Assembly (NCBI GenBank): GCA_902787375.1
Contig: CADAGD010000005.1
Coordinates: 1-55,147 of the forward strand
Direction: 5' to 3'
Length of the DNA stretch: 55,147 bases
DNA from: an uncultured Eubacteriales bacterium
GTDB taxonomy: Bacteria; Bacillota; Clostridia; Christensenellales; CAG-138
The notes below the pieces were generated by a model that had not been told where the DNA came from, did not search any database, and was given only the letters and a program-made list of their open reading frames with translations. A program made the position numbers and the translations under genes. This document shows positions 16,269 to 23,438 of the stretch, piece by piece (position 1 is the first letter of the stretch; every line of letters starts with the position of its first letter).

Positions 16269-16580
16269 ATGAAACTCAAAAGGACATTAAGCTTGATCGT
16301 TAGCGGAATCTGCCTGGCGGCAGCGACAACAGCAGCCTTGGCTGGAACAAATCAAACAATGAATTGCCTGAGATGCGGTGAAACAACCGCAACGGCTTAT
16401 TATACAGAAGCCAGGTCTGGTAGATCACATACATATATTCAGCAAGGAAGAAAGCGCATATGCAGATATACAGCGGTATATACAAAGGAAACCTATAAAT
16501 GCGATAAATGCGGTTTCCCTATTACTTTTTCGCTTGAATATATAGGCGATGAAGGCCATGAATGTCCGCAGATGTATTAA
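16269..16580 (+). CDS. Small secreted Cys-rich protein, tandem copy 2
   Basis: A 103-residue paralogue of the proteins at 15681 and 16862; the start is set by GGAGG and by alignment with the other copies (an upstream in-frame ATG at 16221 lies inside the leader). The signal peptide is MKLKRTLSLIVSGICLAAAT. The mature part has CLRCGE, S-H-T-Y, R-I-C-R-Y, KCDKCG and ends H-E-C-P-Q-M-Y, so the CxxC/His/CxxC/HxC pattern is kept while most other residues differ. This shows selection on the cysteines. It is the oldest or fastest-evolving copy. Function unknown. Confidence 0.78.
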   Translation: MKLKRTLSLIVSGICLAAATTAALAGTNQTMNCLRCGETTATAYYTEARSGRSHTYIQQGRKRICRYTAVYTKETYKCDKCGFPITFSLEYIGDEGHECPQMY

Positions 16581-16603
16581 TTAATAATTAAAAAAATGAT
16601 TAT

Positions 16604-16656
16604 TGCCAAAGTGTTTTCATAAAGTGAAAGCCGATTGAAGCACTTTGGCGTTTTTC
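16604..16656 (+). terminator. Terminator of cassette copy 2
   Basis: GCCAAAGTG pairs with CACTTTGGC across the same conserved loop, followed by TTTTT. Stem changes are compensatory relative to copy 1. Confidence 0.8.
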
Positions 16657-16752
16657 TATAATACTGACCACTAATGTTATTACGACATATAATCCGATAA
16701 TAATATCATTTTAGGGCTTTTGGTATAATAAATAATATAATATGTTTTGATA

Positions 16753-16781
16753 TTGAAAAAAACGAGAAGTAGTGTTAAAAT
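16753..16781 (+). promoter_or_regulatory. Promoter of cassette copy 3
   Basis: TTGAAA (16753-16758), 17-nt spacer, TAAAAT (16776-16781). Confidence 0.65.
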
Positions 16782-16788
16782 ATAAATA

Positions 16789-16861
16789 AGGCGGTTGAAC
16801 ATGATTGAGCCACATGCCCGACATGTTCCCGACCTAATATTTCAACAAATGGAGGCTTATT
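16789..16861 (+). promoter_or_regulatory. Conserved 73-nt leader, copy 3
   Basis: Nearly identical to the leader of copy 1 from GAGCCACATG to the start codon, including the ACATG-CCCGA-CATGT hairpin. Confidence 0.6.
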
Positions 16862-17158
16862 ATGAAACTCAAGAAGACTTTAAGTATGCTCATTGGCGGA
16901 ATTTGCTTGGTAGCTGCTACATCGGTAGCTTTTGCAGGACCGATATGCTACCTTTGCGGTGGTAATTCTTATGCAACTACATCAACATATAGCCAACTTG
17001 CCAGGCATAACTATATGATAGGAAGCAGAACTTATGTATGCAGATATAAGGTCAATTATAAAAGGACAAAATATAGATGCGCTGAGTGCGGTACCATTGT
17101 GTCCACTAGAGACACATACACAGGTGAATCTGGTCATACCTGTGGGATGCTTTACTAA
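16862..17158 (+). CDS. Small secreted Cys-rich protein, tandem copy 3
   Basis: A 98-residue paralogue with the same signal peptide as copy 1 over the first 20 residues. The mature part has CYLCGG, RHNY, YVCRYKV, RCAECG and ends H-T-C-G-M-L-Y. Copies 1 and 3 share leader and signal peptide almost base for base, which points to a recent duplication or gene conversion between them. It lies 170 nt upstream of the FtsX-like permease, from which it is separated by its own terminator. Function unknown; an extracytoplasmic metal-binding or disulfide-stabilised protein is likely. Confidence 0.8.
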   Translation: MKLKKTLSMLIGGICLVAATSVAFAGPICYLCGGNSYATTSTYSQLARHNYMIGSRTYVCRYKVNYKRTKYRCAECGTIVSTRDTYTGESGHTCGMLY

Positions 17159-17182
17159 TTAAGGATTTTTAATCGGATATAA

Positions 17183-17235
17183 CGTCAAAGTGTTCTCATA
17201 AAGTGAAAGCCGATTGAAGCACTTTGGCGTTTTTA
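17183..17235 (+). terminator. Terminator of cassette copy 3
   Basis: GTCAAAGTG pairs with CACTTTGGC (one G-U pair) across the conserved loop, followed by GTTTTTAT. Confidence 0.78.
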
Positions 17236-17330
17236 TATGATTGCGCATAATCATCAAGCATAAAAGCACAGAAGGGTATGGGTCACAAAAAACGAATACT
17301 CTGCTTTTTAATGTACAAAGGGGGAAACAG

Positions 17331-19379
17331 GTGTTTCATTTTTACTATCTGCGGCGTTCCATGGCAAAACGTCCGCAAAGACATTTTTCACTATATGTTA
17401 TATTAACATGCGCTTTTTTGATCCCGCTTTTCATTTCCTTTTACCGTGACAGCTTGGGGTACGGTCAAAAGCAATTTCTTCTCTCGGATTCGAAGGGACA
17501 GGCATTCCATATCTACAACGCCTCCGAGGAGGACACAGCCTATTTCAAGGGCATTGACGGGCTTTCGGAACCCGTGTTTGAGGACGGAACCATATACCTT
17601 TCCATATTGTCGGACGACGAATGGAAGGATGATACAAAGATATTTGATTACGCGGAGGAGATCACACATATAATCGAATCGGCAGAGGGCAAGCAATGGA
17701 GTGTTATCAACTATGATTACTATTATGCTCACGGAATCTCGAACGATCCCCTGGATATAAGCATACAGTGGATACTCCTTATTGCCAATGTTATAATAAT
17801 ACTCATATCCGCATATGTGATCTGGTCTGCATACAGTAACCACATTAGAAAGTTTTCATCGGATATGGGTATCATCCTTTCATACGGCGCGACGAATCGC
17901 GGTATAAGGAAAATATTCATTGCCGAGTTTATATTGATTTTCCTGCTTTCACTCATAAGCGCGCTCGTAATATCATGGGTGGTTGTCAAAGCATTGTTTG
18001 TAAAATTCTTTGAAACCTATTCGGATAACGGTTTGGCATGGATCATATTCCATGTTGATATTGGCAATACGCTCATCTGCATACTCTTCTTGCTCGTAAC
18101 CCTTCTGTATGCTGTGTTCTCCACAATGGGAAGCATGGAGAAGGAATCCATGTGGACGTTGATAAGCGAAAACAAAATCAGCGCAAACAGAAGCTTTGAT
18201 GCTTGCAGAACGCCCGAACGCTCCCTAACAAAATTCTGGACACAGCGTTGCGGAAGGGAGATGTACGGCTGCCTGCTGGTTTCCGTTCCTTTAATGGTTG
18301 TTTTCTTCATTCTGATGGGGTATTGGTCGTTGAATATTCGCTATGAATCGAGCGTCCCCGAACAGGATATCATACTTTCGACAAGCTTTGACGAGAATTT
18401 GGGATTTACCGATGAGGACATCCGCTTTGTGGAGTCGTTGAACGGCGTAGCCGAAGCCGAGTGGCATCAGAGTATCCCGTCCGACAGGTATCTTTTAATA
18501 TTGGAAAACGGTGAGCATGAACACGAGCATGAGCATGACGGTGAACATGAGCATGAACATGGAAATGATTTCAGTATAACGGGAGTCGAGTTCCAAAGAT
18601 ACAGCGATATTGCCGGGGCATCGGGAAAACAACTTTCAAAATTCGAGGCTTTCGTTCCGAGCCATCAGGATGGGACTGATTTCAAAGAGGGAAGCATCAT
18701 CAGCATATCCGAGACCGTTGGCGAGGAGATAGTTAACGACAGCATCGTTTTTAACGTGGTCGGGACGGTTGACGTTGAGGGGGAAGAAGAACATCATCAT
18801 GATCATCATCATGCGTTTACTCTTTTCATCAGCGATGAGCTGTATGATACTATATACAGCGACGCGCTGACAACGTATTGCGAGATAAAGCTTACGGATA
18901 TAGACTTGTGCGGCGAGGTTATGAACGCCCTGAAATCGCATTTCACGAGGGCTGAATACATGATACAGGAATTTGATTCCCAGATAGATTATAACCACAA
19001 ATCCGCAGAGGGTACATATTATCTCTTGGGATACATTTTCCTGGCGGTATTCATTTTCATTATGATAATAGTCACGGCAAAGATAAAGGATTACATAGAA
19101 GATATGGGCGATGTAATAAGAACGCTCTATACTTTGGGGGCTTCTAAAAAGACTATTTCAAAATCGTTTATGTCACAGGCATTTGTATTCGCCGCTGCCG
19201 CCGTTGTTCTGCCGGTAATCATCACCATTATCCTTTTGTTTGTTCTGTCCAAGCTGACGGGTATTGAGCTTACGGCAAGCGGTACGGAAATTATCGTGTT
19301 TATCGGAATATCGTTATTGATTTCCGTAGCTTATATAATTCCCGTTCACAGTACAGTCAAAAAAGTATTGAACAGTTGA
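17331..19379 (+). CDS. FtsX-like ABC transporter permease with His-rich extracytoplasmic loop
   Basis: A membrane protein of 682 residues if it starts at the GTG at 17331, which follows AAGGGGGAA and gives the usual short N-terminus (VFHFYYLRRSMAKRPQRH). The more upstream ATG at 17241 overlaps the terminator region. There are about eight membrane segments: one near 20-35, four in 150-275, one at 310-335 and the remaining pair or trio after 580, with FtsX-type core motifs (YGATNRGIRKIFIAEF and LGASKKTISKSFM). The large outer domain contains EHEHEHEHDGEHEHEHG-like His/Glu repeats (about 392-411) and EEEHHHDHHHAF (about 484-496), which should bind Zn, Ni or Cu. The partner ATPase follows 51 nt downstream. 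Such pairs are usually MacB/Lol/Bce-like, moving lipoproteins or peptides rather than metals; here a metal sensor role is inferred. Confidence 0.85.
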   Translation: MFHFYYLRRSMAKRPQRHFSLYVILTCAFLIPLFISFYRDSLGYGQKQFLLSDSKGQAFHIYNASEEDTAYFKGIDGLSEPVFEDGTIYLSILSDDEWKDDTKIFDYAEEITHIIESAEGKQWSVINYDYYYAHGISNDPLDISIQWILLIANVIIILISAYVIWSAYSNHIRKFSSDMGIILSYGATNRGIRKIFIAEFILIFLLSLISALVISWVVVKALFVKFFETYSDNGLAWIIFHVDIGNTLICILFLLVTLLYAVFSTMGSMEKESMWTLISENKISANRSFDACRTPERSLTKFWTQRCGREMYGCLLVSVPLMVVFFILMGYWSLNIRYESSVPEQDIILSTSFDENLGFTDEDIRFVESLNGVAEAEWHQSIPSDRYLLILENGEHEHEHEHDGEHEHEHGNDFSITGVEFQRYSDIAGASGKQLSKFEAFVPSHQDGTDFKEGSIISISETVGEEIVNDSIVFNVVGTVDVEGEEEHHHDHHHAFTLFISDELYDTIYSDALTTYCEIKLTDIDLCGEVMNALKSHFTRAEYMIQEFDSQIDYNHKSAEGTYYLLGYIFLAVFIFIMIIVTAKIKDYIEDMGDVIRTLYTLGASKKTISKSFMSQAFVFAAAAVVLPVIITIILLFVLSKLTGIELTASGTEIIVFIGISLLISVAYIIPVHSTVKKVLNS

Positions 19380-19430
19380 TTTGCGGCTGGCGGACTATGG
19401 AAATTATCAATGTGAAATAATGGAGGAAAT

Positions 19431-20093
19431 ATGAATACTGTTGAAACAAAACAACTTACCAAGATATATAAGCAGGGTGATTATGACGTCGTTGCCGTTA
19501 ATAATGCAAGTATCTGCATTGAGAAAGGTGAGATGGTAGCGATTGTCGGACAGTCCGGTTCTGGCAAAACGACGCTGCTTAACCTCATCGGCGGAATAGA
19601 AAAGCCCTCATCGGGTAATGTTCTCGTTGATGGTGTTGACATCTATTCGATGAGTGATGATGAAATGGCGAAAATCAGGAGAAATAAGGTCGGACATATA
19701 TTTCAGGATTATAAACTGATTCCCATATTTACGGCTGAGGAAAACATAGCAATGCCGCTTCTGTTGGATTCGCGTCCGATAGATAAAAAAAGGATAAAGG
19801 AGCTTGCCGCTTTTCTCGGAATCGAGGACAAGCTCGGCAGTTATCCCTCTCAGCTCTCCGGCGGACAGAACCAGCGTGTTGCGATCGCAAGGGCTTTGAT
19901 AAACAAGCCGAGCATCATATTGGCGGATGAGCCGACGGGGAATCTGGATCAGGAAAACGCGGATGAAATAATGCGCCTGCTGCTGGAGATAAATCGGATG
20001 GGTAATACCGTTCTCCTTGTTACGCATGAGGAAAGATACGCCGCAATGTGCGGAAGAAAGATCGTTATGCACGATGGAAGCATTTCAAACTGA
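19431..20093 (+). CDS. ABC transporter ATP-binding protein (LolD/MacB type)
   Basis: A 220-residue ATPase with Walker A GQSGSGKTTLLN, signature LSGGQNQRVAIARAL, Walker B ILADEPTGNLD and the switch His in LLVTHEE. The D-E-P-T-G-N-L-D form is typical of ATPases that work with FtsX-like permeases. A GGAGG lies upstream of the ATG. It should power the permease encoded 51 nt upstream and, together with it, could export, extract or sense an extracytoplasmic substrate, possibly the small Cys-rich proteins encoded just before. The operon ends at a terminator at 20113-20150. Confidence 0.92.
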   Translation: MNTVETKQLTKIYKQGDYDVVAVNNASICIEKGEMVAIVGQSGSGKTTLLNLIGGIEKPSSGNVLVDGVDIYSMSDDEMAKIRRNKVGHIFQDYKLIPIFTAEENIAMPLLLDSRPIDKKRIKELAAFLGIEDKLGSYPSQLSGGQNQRVAIARALINKPSIILADEPTGNLDQENADEIMRLLLEINRMGNTVLLVTHEERYAAMCGRKIVMHDGSISN

Positions 20094-20112
20094 TAAATGA
20101 TACCGCAATAAT

Positions 20113-20153
20113 GAGAATGACGCCGCGATTTTAAATGTGCGGCGTCATTTTTA
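20113..20153. terminator. Bidirectional terminator (copy 2 of the repeated terminator)
   Basis: TGACGCCGC and GCGGCGTCA form the stem, followed by TTTTTATAA. From GAGAATGACGCCGCG to GTGCGGCGTC it matches the folC terminator at 15366-15398 apart from a few loop bases. It serves the ATPase gene and possibly the converging gene at 20162. Confidence 0.85.
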
Positions 20154-20161
20154 TAACAGCA

Positions 20162-20767
20162 TTATTTTCCGATATGTATCACATCGTCGAACCTCTTGAG
20201 ATATTCGCTGTCCCGATTATGGCCTATGACTATGCGGAGCATATCGGTATGGTCGAATATGAATTCGTTTATCAGATTGACATTTTCGGGATCAAGTCCC
20301 GTCGTGGGTTCATCGAATACCATTATACGGGGATGACGGCGCATGGCGCGTGCGATGTTTATTCTCTGGCGTTCGCCGCCTGAGATGTTATCGCCGAAGT
20401 CGCCGAGGGGGGTATTGCCGACACGCTGTGCAAGAGCCGTCAGATAATATGCGTCGTTTTGTTTGCGGAAAAGGTAGAACGGACGGCTGAAAATGGACTT
20501 CATAATATCATTGCGCATCCGAATCGTGCCGTCGGAAAGGAATTTCAGATTCGCGCTTCTTGCCGCAAATGCCTCGACAAACTTGACGGCAAGCAATGCA
20601 ATGGCAATTACGGCGGATTTGAGCATCTCAGGCAAAGAGCCGTCCTGCGCGTGCTGTAATATACTCGCGGTATAGTATACGCAAAGCGTGTATGCTAAGG
20701 ATTCAACAACCAAAAAGAAACAGGCAAGAATCAAATATCGTCTTCCGAGTTTGGTGAGTTTGGACAT
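20162..20767 (-). pseudogene. Internally deleted ABC exporter (TMD-NBD) remnant, still in frame
   Basis: From the ATG at 20767, with AAGGAGG upstream, the frame encodes 201 residues. Residues 1-120 resemble the first part of an ABC exporter membrane domain (two hydrophobic helices, then KSIFSRPFYLFRKQND, typical of the end of helix 2 in peptide exporters). The sequence then jumps straight to LGDFGDNISGGERQRINIAR, the Q-loop-distal and signature region, followed by Walker B (IMVFDEPTTGLD) and the switch His. The rest of the membrane domain and the whole Walker A region are missing, so it cannot hydrolyse ATP. The join is in frame and the promoter (palindrome half-site and TATAAT) is kept, so a short protein may still be made. 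A full-length ancestor would be about 530 residues. Confidence 0.75.
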
Positions 20768-20798
20768 GGATAGCCTCCTTGTATTTGTGAGTAAGTAC

Positions 20799-20804
20799 AT
20801 TATA
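20799..20804 (-). promoter_or_regulatory. -10 box of the truncated exporter gene
   Basis: TATAAT on the minus strand, exactly 18 nt from the palindrome half-site that starts at 20823. No good -35 box is present; the position is taken up by the half-site (ATGGTC). Confidence 0.7.
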
Positions 20805-20822
20805 AGCTCTAAACAAATAAAA

Positions 20823-20857
20823 GACCATGCCGTAAACGGAAAATTTTCGACATGGAC
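20823..20857. promoter_or_regulatory. Operator copy B (half-degenerate palindrome)
   Basis: The half GACCATGCCGTAAACGG followed by AAAA is identical to one arm of the operator at 23338-23384. The other arm is shortened to TTTTCGACATGGAC, having lost the CCGTTTACGG core. The intact arm is the one nearest the truncated exporter promoter, 18 nt from its -10 box. Confidence 0.7.
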
Positions 20858-20891
20858 TTTGTTCTAAAAGAATTAATCGAATATAAGCTTT

Positions 20892-21461
20892 TTACTTTGA
20901 AAAGCCCATAAGCTCGTCGGTAACGGATTCGACCGACATATGCTCGGCGTTTCTCTCCGCGAAGCCGAACAGCGAATACTTGCTTGCGGAATACAGCTTG
21001 CCGTCGCGTACCTCCACCGCTCCTTGCGCGGGATTGACCGTTGAATATGGAGTGCTTTCAAATGCGGCGAGGAACAGGAGCTGTTCGGTTCCCTCCTTGA
21101 AGTAGCCGTCGATCTCGGCAAGCTCGGTTTCGGGATGTTCCTTGTCGCCAAGCTGTTTCACCTCTATAACATCCCCGACATTGACGTCGCCCTTTATCAC
21201 TTGCAAAATCTCAACCGAGGATACGGTGTATTTTTCGGTCTTGCCGGAATCCTCATAAACATTAAGGTTTCGGACGCTGCCCGCCGTAGTTACCTTGCCG
21301 ATGATTATCACATCCGAGGCGTCGTAGATTTCACGACTGTTCGCGTAATACGGATAATCGGCTTGGGCAGGCTCCTTTTTTTGACATCCGACAAACAGAA
21401 CGGCGGACAACAACGCGGTCATAAATGCCGTTGCGGACACTAAAAATTTTTTTGCTTTCAT
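20892..21461 (-). CDS. Lipoprotein of unknown function in the peptide-signalling region
   Basis: A 189-residue protein with a lipoprotein signal peptide (hydrophobic core then LFVGC, modified Cys at about residue 26). The mature part is a compact beta-rich domain with the pattern V-I-I-I-G-K-V...V-E-I-L-Q-V-I-K-G-D-V-N-V-G-D-V-I-E-V, seen in several families of Firmicutes lipoproteins of unknown role. A GGAGAG site precedes the ATG. It lies 108 nt after the ABC-2 permease on the same strand, with no operator copy of its own, so it may be expressed with the transporter or from a weak local promoter. It could be a surface immunity or receptor protein for the module; this is inference only. Confidence 0.78.
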   Translation of the reverse strand: MKAKKFLVSATAFMTALLSAVLFVGCQKKEPAQADYPYYANSREIYDASDVIIIGKVTTAGSVRNLNVYEDSGKTEKYTVSSVEILQVIKGDVNVGDVIEVKQLGDKEHPETELAEIDGYFKEGTEQLLFLAAFESTPYSTVNPAQGAVEVRDGKLYSASKYSLFGFAERNAEHMSVESVTDELMGFSK

Positions 21462-21569
21462 AATAAATACTCTCCTTCCGGACGGCTTTGCTGCCGCCTC
21501 AATTATATAACGATTAGCGGCGCAGGTTGGTTGCGCTGAATTTTATACATTATAAAGCGGTGCTATACA

Positions 21570-22313
21570 TCAGAACACGCCGAGCTTTTCCGCCGCATAG
21601 CTGCTGTACCATCGTTTGATCGACAGCGCGCCGAGTATGAATGTAAGCAGAAAGAGTATCCCTGCCGATATAAAAGGGTCGCAAAGCATGGGCTGACCGA
21701 AGGAGCCCCCTATTAATGACGTAACATGCGCAAACGGATTGAAACAATAGGCAAGCCTTGCGGACTGCGGGATGCTTTCAAGGTCGGTATAAAAGGGCGT
21801 GACCATAACTATTATCATGTACAGCATATTGATGACGGGAGAGGCGATATTGGGATTGCGAAACAGCCCGCCCAGAACCATGGCGGTCGCGGACAGAAAC
21901 AGAAAGGCAAGCACCATTGATACGATAAGGAGAAGCACATTTATCTCGGTATGCGAAAGCAGATTTACAGCTATCAGAACCGCGAGGAAGGGAAGCCCTA
22001 CAACTGCATGGTATACGCATCCGCCCATATGCACGAACAGGGGACGAACCTTAAATGTCGCATACTGCTCTATGGCGGTAATGGAGTTGCTGTTGGCTAT
22101 CATTGACGCCTGCATATTGATGAACAACGAGAACAGCATCGAGGTAAAAAGACCTATGGAGTACACCTCGATCGGCTGTACGCTGCTTGTCGAGGCAAGG
22201 CTTATGAGCAGATAAGAGCTTGGAAATATTATCACAAGCATCAGGTATTGCAGCAGAAAAAACCGAAGATTCTTTATATTTATCCACAAGCTGGTGCTGA
22301 TGGTATGAAGCAT
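21570..22313 (-). CDS. ABC-2 type transporter permease
   Basis: A 247-residue protein with six predicted membrane segments (about 18-40, 52-68, 102-122, 130-152, 165-185, 216-236), the architecture of ABC-2 permeases. The GGLFRNPNIASPVINMLYM stretch corresponds to the conserved central part of the family. It begins one nt after the stop of the ATPase gene and so is translationally coupled to it. The pair should be an exporter or an immunity pump for a peptide or lipid-like substrate. The operon promoter is the leftward arm of the palindromic operator at 23338-23384. Confidence 0.85.
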   Translation of the reverse strand: MLHTISTSLWINIKNLRFFLLQYLMLVIIFPSSYLLISLASTSSVQPIEVYSIGLFTSMLFSLFINMQASMIANSNSITAIEQYATFKVRPLFVHMGGCVYHAVVGLPFLAVLIAVNLLSHTEINVLLLIVSMVLAFLFLSATAMVLGGLFRNPNIASPVINMLYMIIVMVTPFYTDLESIPQSARLAYCFNPFAHVTSLIGGSFGQPMLCDPFISAGILFLLTFILGALSIKRWYSSYAAEKLGVF

Positions 22314-22314
22314 G

Positions 22315-23205
22315 TTAAACCTCCTCCTTTTTCTTCAGCATTGAAAGGAGTCCGTCATAGAAAGCGGGATGCTCACAGTTCAAGCTGCAAATGGCAACCG
22401 ATTTTGTAAGTGCATGAAGCAGGTCGAGCATTTGGATAATGTCCTGAGTGACGATTGAAAATTCATCGTCCTCATTATTGTAACTGCAATCGGATTCATC
22501 CAATATGGCTTGCGTCCGAGCCGCATCATCCACATGGATGGTGAAACGGCAGTATTCGTTATGAACCTCTTGCGGGGTTCCCGAAAAGATGACGGAGCCT
22601 CTTTTAAGCACAACGAGCCTTGTGCAAAGCTTTTTGACCTCGGATATATCGTGCGACGATAGCAGAATGGCGCAGCCTTTTTTCTGTTCTTCGAGTATGA
22701 GCTGCCATATGCGCTCCTTTGTCACGACATCAACCATGGATGTGACCTCATCCATAACGAGATTTGTCGCGTCCTGCACCAGCATACAGCCAAAAGAGAG
22801 AAGCTTCTTTTGTCCTCCCGATAATGTATAAGTCGGCTGCTGCGCATTGCCCGAAAGCCCGGTTCTTTCCAGTACGCTTTCGATTCGTTTTACGGCTTCC
22901 TTTTTGGGAACGCCCAGATACTTGGTCGTCGCAAGGAGCGATTCCCGCACGGTCAACGCAGGATAAACGGCGGGCGATTGGGGAATATACGCAATGTTCC
23001 GCATATTGTTTTCCTTGCCGTCGATGAGGATTTTTCCCTCTCCGATTTTAAGCACCCCAAGAATCTGCTGCATCAATGTGGTCTTGCCCGAACCGTTCGG
23101 GCCGACAAGCGCGACTATTTCTCCGGGCTCAACGGTAAAGCTGATGTTGCTGTTAGCCTGTATTCCCGTGGGGTATCTCTTGGAAACATTTTGAATTTCA
23201 ATCAT
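22315..23205 (-). CDS. ABC transporter ATP-binding protein
   Basis: A 296-residue ATPase. The nucleotide-binding domain covers about residues 1-215 with Walker A VGPNGSGKTTLMQ, signature LSGGQKKLLSFG, Walker B NLVMDEVTSMVD and the switch His in LLSSHDISE. Walker B is unusual: M-D-E-V replaces the common L-D-E-P. The C-terminal 80 residues form an extra domain of the kind seen in antibiotic or bacteriocin transport ATPases. It is the first gene of the leftward operon. The 5' leader from the predicted start at about 23307 is about 100 nt. Confidence 0.9.
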   Translation of the reverse strand: MIEIQNVSKRYPTGIQANSNISFTVEPGEIVALVGPNGSGKTTLMQQILGVLKIGEGKILIDGKENNMRNIAYIPQSPAVYPALTVRESLLATTKYLGVPKKEAVKRIESVLERTGLSGNAQQPTYTLSGGQKKLLSFGCMLVQDATNLVMDEVTSMVDVVTKERIWQLILEEQKKGCAILLSSHDISEVKKLCTRLVVLKRGSVIFSGTPQEVHNEYCRFTIHVDDAARTQAILDESDCSYNNEDDEFSIVTQDIIQMLDLLHALTKSVAICSLNCEHPAFYDGLLSMLKKKEEV

Positions 23206-23313
23206 TTTTATATCTCATTTCCTGCTTTTTTATTTTATGGTTAACCACATAAGGAAGCAAGAGATCAAAGAGATTCTTCTTGCATTCCATCTTTTCCTTT
23301 CTTTTTTCTTGAT

Positions 23314-23319
23314 ATTATA
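23314..23319 (-). promoter_or_regulatory. -10 box of the ABC-2 operon
   Basis: TATAAT on the minus strand, exactly 18 nt from the left end of the palindrome at 23338. The 18-nt spacer includes an additional CCGTAAA half-core at 23321-23327. No good -35 box is present. Confidence 0.75.
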
Positions 23320-23337
23320 TCCGTAAATTGAGCGTTT

Positions 23338-23384
23338 GACCATGCCGTAAACGGAAAAAATTTTTTTCCGTTTACGGCATGGTC
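23338..23384. promoter_or_regulatory. Operator A: 47-bp perfect palindrome between divergent promoters
   Basis: Two 23-bp arms, perfectly complementary around one central T. Each arm reads GACCATGCCGTAAACGG then six A residues, and holds its own small dyad CCGT-AA-ACGG. The two cores are separated by an A6T7 tract that should bend the DNA. It sits between the divergent ABC-2 operon and the exported-peptide gene, 18 nt from each -10 box, where -35 contacts would be made. This is the expected layout for an activator-bound site, and the best candidate protein is the XRE-TPR regulator at 23562-24491. Confidence 0.8.
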
Positions 23385-23402
23385 TTTTCGATTAATATCC
23401 AT

Positions 23403-23408
23403 TATCCT
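23403..23408 (+). promoter_or_regulatory. -10 box of the exported-peptide gene
   Basis: TATCCT on the plus strand, exactly 18 nt after the right end of the palindrome. Predicted transcription start near 23415, 24 nt before the ATG. Confidence 0.6.
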
Positions 23409-23438
23409 GTTGAGCATTACACAAAAGGAGTATGTTCC

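Noticed and set aside
23338..23384. Reading the 47-bp palindrome as an intrinsic terminator
   Set aside because: The T-run is in the centre, not after the stem; there is no gene ending here on either strand, and the element sits at fixed spacing from three -10 boxes.
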